A program made the position numbers and the translations under genes. From NCBI GenBank assembly GCA_030248225.1, contig JASANE010018365.1, forward strand, positions 1 through 64,000: a DNA stretch of 64,000 nucleotides, given 5' to 3'. This stretch comes from Trileptium ribeirensis. Its lineage: Eukaryota > Nematoda > Enoplea > Enoplida > Thoracostomopsidae. Positions within the stretch are counted from its first letter, which is position 1; each line of letters starts with the position of its first letter. The notes under the pieces were generated by a model. The model was not told the origin of the DNA. It was given only the letters and a program-made list of their open reading frames with translations, and did not search any database. Positions 32,714 to 43,400 of the stretch are shown here, one piece after another.

Positions 32714-33361
32714 TGCTATTTATAAGCAACGCTCCTTAAAGTTTATAACGCATTTTGGCAGCTGGGACATGACCTATGATGCAGTGTTTGTGCCTACGAT
32801 GCAGTGTTAGGTTGATGTTTGAGTGACAAAGAAATCTGTTTGTACCTTTATGGACCCGATCGGCAAAGGCACGCTTATACTGCCGTCCAAGGTTAGTTCC
32901 TGTTTGGTGGCAGACACTATCCTAGTGGAGTCGTCACGGCGCGGTGGGACACCTAGATTACTGACCAACTAATGCGATACGATGGAAACGACTGCACCAG
33001 TGTCTATCAATGTGAAGACCGGCGTGCGGTATATAAAAGCATTTATTAGCAGTGGTGCGTCCATGTGCTGTATTGCGTTAACTTGTGGGTGTAAGTTACT
33101 GTGCGATGTCCTCTACGTTGGGCTCGCTCAGACACAACAAATAGTTCGGTGGGCTCCACCAGAACCGTTTGTAGCGTTTGCTCGGGGTGACCGACGTGGG
33201 CTCAGTGTCCGCAATTCTAAGTGTTCCGCGGAACCAGCGGGAGCTGAAACCATTGGTCGAGGCGTGCTGGTAACACCGTACTTATTTTCAGTTTTGATGC
33301 CTAATTCTAGTCGCTTTGGCTCCGTCCGACTACATGGTCGTTGCTGCCACCAACGCCGCAA
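32714..33361 (-). pseudogene. Retroelement aspartic protease and upstream linker
   Basis: In the RT frame, the sequence VFTLIDTGAVVSIVS (DTGA at 32,993-33,004) is the aspartic protease active site, and HCIVGTNTAS about 70 residues later corresponds to the conserved (I/V)(L/V)G strand. Stops interrupt it after the active-site region, before HCIVG, and twice before the RT frame. Upstream, 33,361-33,128 is a basic, Arg/Ser-rich linker. The protease therefore sits directly after the envelope-like transmembrane segment, not after the gag zinc knuckle. Confidence 0.85.
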
Positions 33362-33397
33362 GCGTCCTTTTATGCATTTAGGTCAGAAACCGGATTT

Positions 33398-35162
33398 CTA
33401 CATAAAATAGATTATTGCCCCTACGCCGACGAATACCAGCACAATGAACATCCAGAGGTATGGAGCCACTCCTGTGGTGGTAATGTATGGAAAGTAGATT
33501 GCCTTCTTCAGTTACTCATTCGCTACCTGTTGAACTGGCAAGGTCGTCGCCTTAGCATGTTCCAGTGAGCTCTAAGTGATCGGGTTGAAAGGTATATCTG
33601 TTAAGTCATGGACAGTAATGTTAGGTCCAATGTGAACTGTGACTTCTTGAGCGCCGAGCGTGCTAGCTAGCATAAGTGGTCCGACCACGAGCTGGGTGTA
33701 GTTATTATGTGACAGCCACAAATCCCCATTATTAGCGATGTTAATCGTTTCTCCTCGGGTCACGTGGCTAATGTGCTTCTTCTTGGAGACGACGGCCTTG
33801 TGTTCGGCAGTTCGGATTAGGACACCTTGTGCTGTAGTGTAGACGTCGGTGTGATTAGCCATCGGCACGACCAATGCACTGTTCTTACGGAGCTGCCGAG
33901 CCTCATCCGGAGCGTCCTCGTCCATGATAAAATCCAGTCTAAACAACGCGATGTATGGTCCGTCGCTAATGCGTAGATTTCGCAGAATGCAATGCCTGGT
34001 CGCGTGTTGCATGCGTGTAATTTTAGTACTTCGTACCGTGCTCGCTCGACCCGAGTAGCGTAATCCGGCAGTGGTAGTTTCATGTGGGTGCCACGTTCTG
34101 GAACATTCCAACCAACGTTGTATATTCGAAAGTAAGGTCGGACGTCATCCGACGCAACCAAGCGAGCTCGCAGTATAAACACAAATTTGAGCGATCCTAG
34201 ATCTATATGCACTGGGTAAATTTGCCTGAACTGGTAAGCCAGTGCTGGCTGGCGTATCGGAATGGTTTGCGATATCTGCGAATTCTTTTGTAATAAGTTC
34301 TTTAGCGTGTATGCGTACACTACCTTCGGTGACCGTTGGCCGCTCATCATGGCCTCCATGACGGCATCAACCGAAGACCGAAGGCTGGTACGAAACATGT
34401 GGTTTACTGGCTCGCTATGAACCTCCGTAACTTAGCGTTGCTGCTGGCACTTTACTTAGTCGATCATGGTGACCACCGCCTGCATTTCGTGATGTAGGAA
34501 TGAGTAGAGTTCCTCATTAGCGTGGGTCAATTTCATAATCGCTCGTGAGTTACCATAGGCGACATTGTAGTTGTTCCTCATTTCCTTAGATAGGGCGAGA
34601 ACCTGCTTATTTAGATCCTTTAGATGTTCGGCATTGGTGAAAGCTACGCCGACGCCTAGGAAACCACTGACTACACCTGCAGCTCCTGCTAATGCGGCGA
34701 GAAATAGCTTCTTTCCGACCTTAGGTCCTTCGCAAAGATGAGCATTCGCTTCGCCATATTCGCGCATTAGTGTCATATAATAACTGGTATCTAAGACTCC
34801 TTGATATGTACTCGTTAGTTCGCTTTCTAATTCTTGAACTTTTTGTTATAAATCCGGAATGGTAGTACAGTTTGGGTTGGGACAGCAGTTCCCCAAGCAA
34901 GGTTTACCCCTGGGAGTGTATACACACCATGCCATACCGGTTGCTTGCCTACTAGGTTGTAATTCATCTACGGATAATCGTAAAATGATGGGCATGAAGG
35001 TACATTGCGAGGCAGCTATTACTAAGCCTTGGGATTCAGTTAGAGTGCCCACTTGCTAGTTTATCATTGCTCCCAAGCGGCTACTTGACCTGAAAATGGC
35101 GTAGCAATAGCATGAGTTTGCCCTAACTGGTGGAGGATCAGCACATCTATTAGTACTCCCAT
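33398..35162 (-). pseudogene. env-like: Class-I-fusion-like envelope glycoprotein ORF (decayed)
   Basis: Features appear in envelope order. An ATG at 35,162 opens a hydrophobic signal-like segment (MGVLIDVLILHQL). A Cys cluster (PCLGNCCPNPNC) lies near 34,890. A Gly/Ala-rich hydrophobic segment (FLAALAGAAGVVSGFLGVG, about 34,700-34,640) follows basic residues and precedes a heptad-like helix (HLKDLNKQVLALSKEM), as fusion peptide and HR1 do in class I fusion proteins. Sequons NHT, NYT and NIT occur in 34,111-33,572, and a transmembrane helix (PYLWMFIVLVFVGVGAII) ends at a stop at 33,398. Stops and frame changes interrupt the ORF, so no intact protein is encoded here. No furin-type site of the R-x-K/R-R form was seen before the hydrophobic segment. 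Homology to known errantivirus or retrovirus envelopes is not claimed. Confidence 0.6.
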
Positions 35163-37057
35163 TATTTTATTTCCTTGGCTTAGCAATCCTACCGCAGCGT
35201 TTACACATTGACCTAATCCGTTTGAAGAAAACCATACCGACTCGATCGGTGATGCCCGGCCACTCCTGTCAGTAGTGTTGTTCTGTTCATAACTGACGTC
35301 CTCGCTGTCCGCAGAGAAACATAACTTGGAAATGATATCGTTAGAATCGAGTGGTCCAATTGCGGGCATGTCAAATTCTTCCTCGCCAACGTCATTGAGT
35401 GCTGCACTCAACTCACTTTCAAGTTCCTCCTCGTCAATGAACGTTATATCAGCGGCATGGTCTGCGTTTGGAATTTCGTCCATGTCTTCATTTGGGTCAC
35501 CTTGCCAGATATTTTGAGCGGGCTTGCGTAACCACAATAGTCGTACATATAGTAGATCTTCGCGCTTTTGTTTGCTATCTACTACTCTGAAGAGTGCGTT
35601 AACCATTACAGTGTATATGATGTGATATATTGACAGCACCGGAGCTTTGAAGCCGCATTCTTCGAATTCGGTAACGAGGTAATCCAACAAGTATGATGCA
35701 GTTACTATGGTTTATAACCACTATGGTTTATAACGATAAGCTCATAGGCTATTTGTAATCCCTGTGTGCTATTTGGTCGAATGACTATTGTGCCACCTCT
35801 GTTAATAGTTCCATAGTCTGCGGATACGTTTCCGGTGTAATCCCATTCACCGTGATAGGTAGTGAACGCGAACTCCTTCATGGGCATAAAGTTTAGATTG
35901 TGTTGTTCTTCACACACAATACGTGTTTGGAGAATGGGAACTTGGGATCGGTACACCTCAATGGAGATGACTCGAGCAACTATTTCTAACAACTCTTCAA
36001 GGTGTTTCATCATGCAACTGCTGACATGTATGCCTGGCATAGTGTGTACGAACGGAGATGCGAACCCTAACAGCCCTAACAAAACGGCAGTGTCCCACCG
36101 TTGGCCAATTCGGGCCGTCTCAGCCACTCGGGCCCTGAGCAACTTATGGGCATGGCATATCTGCTCCGACACAGCTATGACCCTCCGATAAAATAACGTT
36201 CTTGTTGGCTTTCGATCTTCTCCGAAACGCGGCTTAGGTAATGCGAGGATGTAATAAGGAAACTTCCCGTGGCCTTCAGGTTTAATTGCGGACACGAATT
36301 CTGAATCCGGCCCCAATAATACTAATCGTTCTTCCTCCGGCAATCCCTGCAGGATTAAGAGTTCCAACCTTTGGCTGGTGTTATCTAGTGCGAACAGCTT
36401 TCTTGGTAAGATGTGTAACTGGTGTTGTTTGTTTATTCGTGTGCGCCTTTGGTCTAATTCGTACTTAGGTGTAGTTAGGTTGGTCTCGATAGTGTCAATC
36501 GCGGAACCTATACCAACTCGGCCGAAAGTTTGTACATTTCCCAACGATTCAGGCGATTTCAATGCTTGTTCGATTATATTCGTCAAGTCAACCGGTGATT
36601 CGGTTGGGCTGATTCCAATTTCACAGGCTACCTCCACACTTAGTTGACACGCTACGATTGCTGTGTTGCTTTCCTGATGCTGTTTATCTACTGCGTTTAT
36701 TCTTCCTACCACTTCGTTTATCCTGGGCGTTACTATCTCAATTTTCGATCTTTTACTGCTTACTACTGGTCCCTACTTATCAGCACTGTTCTTCCCTAGG
36801 TCAGCAGACTCTACTTCATTATCATTGGGTTCCATAGTTTCGTGCATCTCAGCTGGATCATCGTGACTTTTTATTCCCGAATTACTTTCGGCACTCGGGT
36901 TGGCATTGTTTCCTTGTAGCCCTAAACCATTTTCGCTCTCCAACTGAACAGCTTCCCCTCCCGGTTCTAGACATGATTTAGACATACCGGCTCTGACCTG
37001 ATCGCAGTCGGCCACACACATACTCACCTGCCGGGCGGATAGCTTGATCGACGACAA
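35163..37057 (-). pseudogene. Second membrane-protein ORF upstream of the fusion-like ORF
   Basis: A minus-strand frame of about 450 codons (37,057-35,705) has only one internal stop, at 36,773. It is hydrophilic at first (with ESNSGIKSHDDPAEMHE), then has amphipathic helical parts, a hydrophobic segment TAVLLGLLGFASPFVHTMPG near 36,080, and sequons NLT, NVS and NST. After a frame change at about 35,700, where a 16-bp tandem duplication sits, the frame 35,690-35,064 shows a membrane segment (LSIYHIIYTVMVNALF) and a long acidic tail (DEEELESELSAALNDVGEEE). It then runs without a stop into the signal-like segment of the next ORF. It may be an attachment-type partner or the N-terminal part of one long envelope precursor. 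No family was recognised. Confidence 0.45.
35704..35735. repeat. 16-bp tandem duplication at ORF break
   Basis: ACTATGGTTTATAACC is directly repeated (35,704-35,719 and 35,720-35,735, last base differing). It lies exactly where the membrane-protein frame ends, and a 16-bp insertion shifts a reading frame, so it probably contributed to the break, though other changes are also present. Confidence 0.85.
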
Positions 37058-38202
37058 ATAAAGGCTACGCGATTCCCGACCTGATCGGATCTGGTGACAC
37101 CTACACTTACAAGCCGAACTCTATTAGACTTAACTCCTACACATAAATTGTAATTTTGAACGGAGCTAGGGCAATCAGGACAGATCACTTCCCGAAGGCC
37201 TCCATCGCACCTGGCCAGTGTCCACGAGCGATCTTCTCCGACCGTTTGAAACATGCTAGGGTACACATACGCTTTCGTATTTTGAACGGAGCTAGGACAA
37301 TAAAAATGACCCGGGTTCTGAAGGTCTCCTTCGCACCTGACCAGTGTCCACAAGCGGTCTTCCCCGGTTGATGGAAAAGCTACAGGGGCCTCACACGGCC
37401 GCCCTAAATTGGTGGAAGTCAGTTTAGTTCCACTGCATGCATCCGCTAGGTTCCTTGGTTCACTTAGTTCCTTTGGTTATTTGTTCCATTCCATTAGGTT
37501 CCTCGGTATTCCATTCAATACGCTAAGTCCAGCTAGGTTAGGTTCCATTAAGTTCTCAGTATCCGCTTGTTCACTATTAGGTTCCATTAAGTTCACCGCT
37601 TCATTCGCAAGTTCTTCTGGTTCCGCGCTTACAACAACCCTTGAATCAACAACTTCAGCAACAACATTCATGTAATTACACCATACTACACACATACAAT
37701 TTTGAATAAGGCTAGGACATACGTCTCCATCGCCCTCGACCATTAAATGGACTTCAGAAAAATTCGTGGGTTCATCAGGTATAACCGTGCCGGAGTTAGA
37801 CCCATTACCAGACACGCGACCCCTATTAATCGGCCCCCGAAGTCCGAACGGCGTTTCTCTAGGTTCCATTCTATTAGGTTGATTAGGTTCTCCATCCACT
37901 AAGTCATTAGGTTCCCCTTCCACTAGTCCATTAAGTTTCATCCGATATCCCGCCGCCTGAGATGGATTACACGTGCCAGCGTTATTGTCATTGCTAGACA
38001 CGGATGCCCTATTAATCGGCCCCCGAAGTCCGAACGGCCATCTCCCATATTTCTCACTCGGCATATCAGGTATATTAGGTTCCATAACTTTCTTAAGTTC
38101 CTCAACTCCTCCTACCCACTCACTCCTTTCGGTATTTCGGTTTCCATCATCACTTCGCGCTGACTTCCTCGGAATATACACATATATTGGTTGGCCAACC
38201 AT
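37024..38202 (-). pseudogene. Repeat-containing Cys-rich ORF between gag and envelope block
   Basis: The frame 38,202-37,477 (241 codons) has two copies of FGLRGPINR followed by a Ser/Asn/Gly stretch. A three-fold module of about 30 residues spans its end and the next frame 37,353-37,024: SEVHLMVEGDGDVCPSLIQN, DRSWTLARCDGG..CPSSVQN, and MWTLVRCEGD..YCPSSVQN, each with paired cysteines. MEPN and NLMEPN also repeat. The tandem Cys modules suggest a secreted or extracellular ligand-binding region belonging to the envelope block, but no family was recognised. Stops and a frame change separate the two parts. Confidence 0.45.
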
Positions 38203-38668
38203 TACTCACAGAAGTCTCGGTCACACCCTTGCGCGCCAGGGGTTGGAAACGACAAAGCTGAGTGCCGTACGGGTATAGTGTTACTTTGTGCCTTACTGTA
38301 TCTGAATTCTCCGTCCTTAGTTGTTTCTTCCTCAGATGCTTGGTTTTCTTCGTTGTCACGCCGCTACCCGGTCGCTTGTGACCACATCCGTAGTGTGTTA
38401 TTACTTGTTTGTAATAGGTTTACTTGATATGAGCCTGCTTCTATTTCACTTTTCCTTATGTATTCGTGTTCAGTTTCCAAAATCAAGTTATCTCGCTCAT
38501 ACGTTACTCCATCCTCAGTGATCATCATGTTTATTTGTGCTGAACGAGAGCCTAAGCCAGCTGCTTCACGCTTCTCTAACATTGACATGTCGCGTGCCAG
38601 CGCAGGATCTGCTGCTCAAGTTACTGACATCACGCCTGCACTACGACGGTCAATTAGCGCGTTGTTAT
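38203..38668 (-). pseudogene. Charged retroelement ORF remnant
   Basis: The frame around 38,588-38,364 reads as a hydrophilic, Glu-rich stretch (ITEDGVTYERDNLILETEHE) continuing past a stop with EENQASEEETTKDGEF. It looks like a decayed coding region linking gag and the Cys-repeat ORF, without recognisable domains. Confidence 0.35.
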
Positions 38669-40145
38669 TTATTGGTGCTTGCACAGGTCTATTTCGAGGT
38701 ACAGCCCATAATTGATTTGCATTATTCCAACAATTACTAAGTGTGCGTGTTGAGATGGCCCGACGTAACGTCGGTCAAATGCAGAGTTATAACCGTTGTT
38801 CCGTTGGTTATTCGCGTTTGTGCTGCGCCAATGAGATCTGTTATAATATTCGGTCTGACCGCTATTTTCGTATATATATCCTGCAGGCTCATAATATGCT
38901 TGCTGCCCATAACCAGTGTATCCCCGTTGATTAGCTGTAGTGTTCCAATCTTCGCGTCGTGAGTATCGTCCTCCGCCTCTAGCTTCAACTACTCGATACC
39001 GAGGGCGTTTGTTGTTTTGCGGCGGTGGCCCAGCAAATTCGCTGACGATTGTTGGTGGTGCGTTGGACATGTAATTGGGCGCTGGTCGCGTGGCTAAAGG
39101 TGTATACTAATTTTGCAGCGGACCGTACACATCCATTCGGTAATACGGACATTCTCTAGCGAAATGCCCAAATACCACACCGGAAACATTGATTTCCTAC
39201 TGGCGTTGCTGACGGTATTGCAGTGACGCCTAACGACTGTGTTCCGTTATTCTGCATCGTTGCATTTAGTTGGTGTTGCTCAGTACAGTCATCTAGTAAG
39301 TCGATAAGCCGAGCGATAGCATCGCTGCCGGCTGTAGTGCGCATATTCAGTGGATCTGATCCACTAGTTGGGTGTTTTCGTTTCCTTGTGACATATAATT
39401 TATTGTTTTAGACCGGCTACTCTTGCGAACCCGTATTCCGATCACCTCCTTTCGGGACGCTACAACGTCGTCCTCCATATACTTAAGCTTATCCATCATG
39501 TGCTTGGAAGACGGAGATAAGTTTTTCCTATTACGCAAGATTTTAGCTCTTTCCTCCGTCCTTGTCGCAAAAACTTTTGCAAGTGCGCATCACGTCGTTC
39601 GCCTTTTCGACCTCCAGGAATGCTTTGTTCACTAGATTTTGGAGGTCCAGCCCATACATAGAGACCGACTTCCGGTTTCATTGAACCCACATGCGTAGCG
39701 CGATTAAAGCGTCCTCGTCTCGCTACGATGAGGAGTACATGAAACCCATGTTATATCAAAGGGCTTCAGACGTTTGTTTCTCGCTGTCAGGGAAACTTCC
39801 ATGGATCTTAAGTGCTTCGTCTTTCAACACAGTCTGGAAACAAATGAGTTTCTGGACGAGTGTTCACCCATTCGCATCCGTCAGGTTGTCATAGGTAGCT
39901 AACCAGGCTTCGAAGTCCTGTGCGTCAGCTTCTGAGAACGGTAGGATGTGCCGTACTTGTATTATAGGAGTCGTAGTGATTGTCCGCTGCGAGAGCTACT
40001 GTAGGATTGCTACTAGCGGGTCTCCGTTTACGGTGGGACCTGGTCCATTTGTACTACCAGCCGTAGTGGCTGTGCCACTTCCTATAGTATTAGCTCTTGA
40101 CACGGCGGTTATCGGCGTCCTATTTGCGCTCGTTGGTACAGACAT
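38669..40145 (-). pseudogene. gag: Retroelement gag: capsid, CCHC knuckle, basic aromatic tail
   Basis: Gag forms the particle and packages RNA. The ATG at 40,145 opens a Thr/Ser/Pro-rich N-terminus (MSVPTSANRTPITAV). After a stop comes a gypsy-type capsid start (HILPFSEADAQDFEAWLATY). Near 39,160 the zinc knuckle begins CFRCGIW and, after a frame change of one base, continues HFARECPYY, together a C-x2-C-x4-H-x4-C knuckle split by a frameshift. After a single stop at about 39,107 the same frame continues into a Gly/Tyr/Asn/Arg-rich tail (39,070-38,669, for example GYTGYGQQAYYEPAGYIY). Several stops and shifts in the capsid part make this a pseudogene. Confidence 0.75.
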
Positions 40146-41253
40146 TTTTGAATTCCGACCTTAGTTAGAATTCTTATTTGTTGTAAGTTGTGGGGCTTCC
40201 GTGTTCCAAGCCTGACCAGGGCACGGATGATAAATGTATACAGCGAAGTCTATAAGTGCTTACTTTAACAGCGGAATTTCTACTGTTGAGCAAGCTTAAA
40301 CTTCACTGTTATACTCGTGTACCTATTTCTTAAGTATGTAGCTGGAGGTGTAGATTTTTTCGCGTCGCTTTGATTAACCCGGTTACTTATGTTTGTACTT
40401 CTCTAAGTGCGGCATATATTTTCATTCGTCTCACTGCTTATTCGTAACTATCGCGCGAACCTAGTAAATAGGGCTCGACATTCAGTAAAAATAACAACTG
40501 TACCGCTTACATTTGGTTAATCTTATACCTGCTCCTTTGGTTTTACTAAAGAAACACTTCGACCTGATTACTTGCTAAATTTTCCCCCTTTTTATATGCC
40601 ACTATTTGAAAAATAAAGGACGATTACTGCGAAGTTCAGCGCTTTCAAGAGTCAAGACAGACTGATTTCCAATAGGACGGTTACTTAACTTGCCACACCT
40701 AAGGTTTTAAGGAAAATAGCCCAAAATCCGCCTAGCCCTTAAGCTAGCAGGTACGTGAAGGTGACTGAATCAAAACGTGATTAACACCAATGACGTTACA
40801 ATCAAATGAAGGATACGGCTAAGATAAATACGTCCGTACAGATTCAATTTTGTAGTGGCAAAATATGCTACACAATATTATTATAGTTCAAACGACGAAT
40901 ACTCACCGCTGTTTCGATTGTTTGTCTACGAACGACTATTCCTCTGGTCTATTGATTCCTTCAAACGTACACGATTTGGTTCGACTCGCGACGGTTATCT
41001 GGCGAATTTCAATTGTCCCGGTTTGTATCTATCGTAAGAAAGTGTCGTAAACCCAACGGTTGCTGAACGCGCACGTAATAACCAATGTCGTTGTTTAGTC
41101 GACCCAATCGCTAAAAGCGCTGACAACGGTGCAATTTGGCAAGCCCAAGATTGGTAGTTGTCCGGAACAACGATACGAGTGACGATTGTGCACTAATGTG
41201 AGGACTTGTAATGTCACAGTTAGTTCACAAGGTCCGATGGAAGATGGTCTACG
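40146..41253 (-). other. Leader between LTR-like copy 2 and gag
   Basis: About 1.1 kb without coding signal lies between the proposed U5 end and the gag ATG, a position where packaging and dimerisation signals are found in retroelements. The bases next to the LTR edge (CGTAGACCATC on the minus strand) do not start with TGG, so a standard tRNA primer-binding site was not identified. Confidence 0.4.
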
Positions 41254-43400
41254 TGTACTAGGACCAGTTCTGGCCCTAAGGTATCCCAGCTGCACCACTC
41301 CCTTAGCACTGTGGTGCCCGGACAACCCCGGCTTCCACGACTCCCCGGTGATCCGTGGGATGACCTAAGGGAACCGCTTAGCTTAGTAGGCTGCCGGCGG
41401 GTTAACCAGGGTGTTCGGCCTGGCCCCTATATTGGCCCTCGTATCTAGTGGTATTAAGGCCCCGAGCGAGAGTCAACCCCTAAGCCTGCTCACAGGTAAT
41501 AAGGCTGACTCGCCTTTCCCTCATAATCCACTTAATCCCTTAAGCGTGGCTATCTGGTCCTAATATAGCCTAGCGAGGCTCCCCGTCTTGTCCCGAGAGA
41601 ATGTAATGTCTTAGCCCGACTAGTGTTGTGCCCAGTTGCAGTTCTAGTAGTGGCCTAGGTTTTGGCGTGCCTTTTGGTATTATTCTCCCGCTGTAATCCT
41701 AGAGGAATGCACGATTGGCCCTACAACTTAGACTGTGACAGAATTTGATTACTTTTGATGACGTTGGGGCACTGAGGCGGAGGTCTCAGTCCTCTGAGTG
41801 TCTAAACTCGAACTACTAGGATTATATGCCGGGCGGTGAGCTATACAGAGCGATGATTAATTGCGAGGGGTTCGCGGTTGGGGTGTTCCTGGTAGTTCAG
41901 GTATACACGGATATAGTGCGGGGTACAGAGGCGTTGCCGGCTCGAGCCTCGGAGCAGGGGAATGCGGGAGAATTTGGGCAAACGGACAGAGACTTGTGGA
42001 TAGCTTGCTCGCTATAACGCAGAATTCACTTAGGTTCAAAATCCTTAAGGGGTTCCGTTGAAACTAATTTCCAAAATTCCTACCGGTGTCAGAAAATTAG
42101 GAAAACTCCGAACTGCTTTAATAAATTATACACGGTTCAACTCGTTTACTGTTGAATCATTTTTTGTATTATTCACACATTATAAACACCGCCCAATCGG
42201 GGCGCACTGCAACCCATTAACAACACTTACGACAATATTAAAGTCGGGTACCCTGCAAGATACCCCGATACAACATTATATCCTTGTTGAACGCAAATCC
42301 TTGGTCAACATTTGATCAAGTGGGGCTTGTCAATTTAATTCTCTTACCCACGAAAATGCTATCCCTTTTGCCAAGGAAAATGTGGTTTGCCTATTGAGCT
42401 ACAATATTTGTCCTTTATGCATTGAAAACCCCAGATGAAAAACAGGACTGAGGGTCCATAAATTTTGTGCCTTTGCGACAGAGGCTGGAGCAGCCCGTGA
42501 GCGACCCGACTCGGTTTAGCATGAGGTTCGCTCCCAGGAGTTCCGGAATAGGGTGCCGACGTGGACATTCCCCGTGGTTGTACGGTCAGGAAACCCACAT
42601 CCCACCAAGGTTCAATAAGGCCCGCCCACCGACGGCTCCAGCCTCCATTGCGTTCCATGCTCAGCTAGTGAGCCTCCTAAAAAATTTTATCAAGTTCTGG
42701 TCCGCAGTCGTTTGCATCGCATGCTAGCCAGGAATGAAAGAAGCAGCAGACGAATGGGGATTAGACGCTGCGGCTCGATTCTAGACGACTGGGGGACAAC
42801 TCGTGTCACCCAAGCATGCAAACGGCTACGTCCCCCGAGTCACTTCTATCACCACCTATAAGTTTTAGCTGTAACTTATTTACAAGTAGCCCTTAACCAA
42901 GTTTCCTCACATCAGAAAAATTTTCACCTAAACTTGTGTAGTAAACCGAATGTTAGCCGAGACAGTCCCGGTTCGTCGCCCGTCGGGAGATAATCCACAA
43001 TATTCTTCGAAAGGGAGCGGTGGAAAGCAGTCTGGACCCCGTGACCTGCCGAGTTGACACGTCAGGGGCGGCAGAGGCTTTCGATCGAGGGTCAAAGCTC
43101 CCAGGGCTCCCGTTCACCGTAGCTGCACGACTTGGGGTGCCTGGGCTCTTCCCTGTTTTTTATGAAAATGAATACAACCCCAACCTTTACAGAAACACAT
43201 AGGGGTATCGCTCGAGGGTTGGCCAAAACCGCGACGATGATCGCGACTGTCTCGGCACTCCTAGAAATTTGTTCCTGATAAGTATCTAAAAACAAAATCA
43301 CTTGCCCCAAAGCAGAACTTTTAATCGTGGTCGCTTAGAATAGAAATTTTGGTCTCTATCTTTGCATTAACCTAGAAGTTTTGATCACTGCCAGTTGCCT
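41254..43400 (-). repeat. LTR-like copy 2 (5' LTR of the large retroelement)
   Basis: Starts TGTACTAGGACCAGTTCTGG at 41,254 and follows the block order of copies 1 and 3 for at least 270 bp. Weaker matches continue: GTAGCTGCACGACTTGGGG near 43,118 corresponds to GTAGGCGCACGGCTTGGGA near 24,552 in copy 1, and ATGATCGCGACTGTCTC matches CGGTCGCGACTGACTC. It precedes gag in element orientation, which suggests the 5' LTR. Divergence of about 20% from copy 1 means an old insertion, or that the two LTRs come from different insertions. The upstream end, near 43,300-43,400, is not resolved. Confidence 0.5.

Larger units (their letters stand above)
22234..43400 (-). mobile_element. Very large decayed Ty3/gypsy-type LTR retroelement
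   Basis: Reading the minus strand: LTR-like copy (about 43,400-41,254), leader, gag (40,145-38,669), linker and Cys-repeat ORF (38,202-37,024), membrane-glycoprotein ORFs (37,057-33,398), protease with DTGA (about 32,993), reverse transcriptase with YIDD (about 31,610), RNase H, integrase with zinc-binding and catalytic parts, an ORF with a PPSY motif, another unknown ORF, a purine-rich tract, then LTR-like copy 1. All genes share orientation and follow retroviral logic except that the envelope-like block precedes pol. The total of about 21 kb is far above the usual 5-12 kb of Ty3/gypsy elements. Numerous stops and frameshifts show a dead copy. A composite of two nested elements is the main alternative; no internal LTR was seen between gag and pol. 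Confidence 0.7.

Noticed and set aside
33128..33410. Plus-strand 142-codon frame at 32,982-33,410
   Set aside because: It is antisense to the protease and linker of the retroelement and has no motif.
35862..36191. Plus-strand 109-codon frame
   Set aside because: It is antisense to the long minus-strand membrane-protein frame.
41200..41253. tRNA primer-binding site next to LTR-like copy 2
   Set aside because: The bases beside the LTR edge do not start with TGG; a TGGGGGCC near copy 3 is offset by several bases and no tRNA match could be shown.
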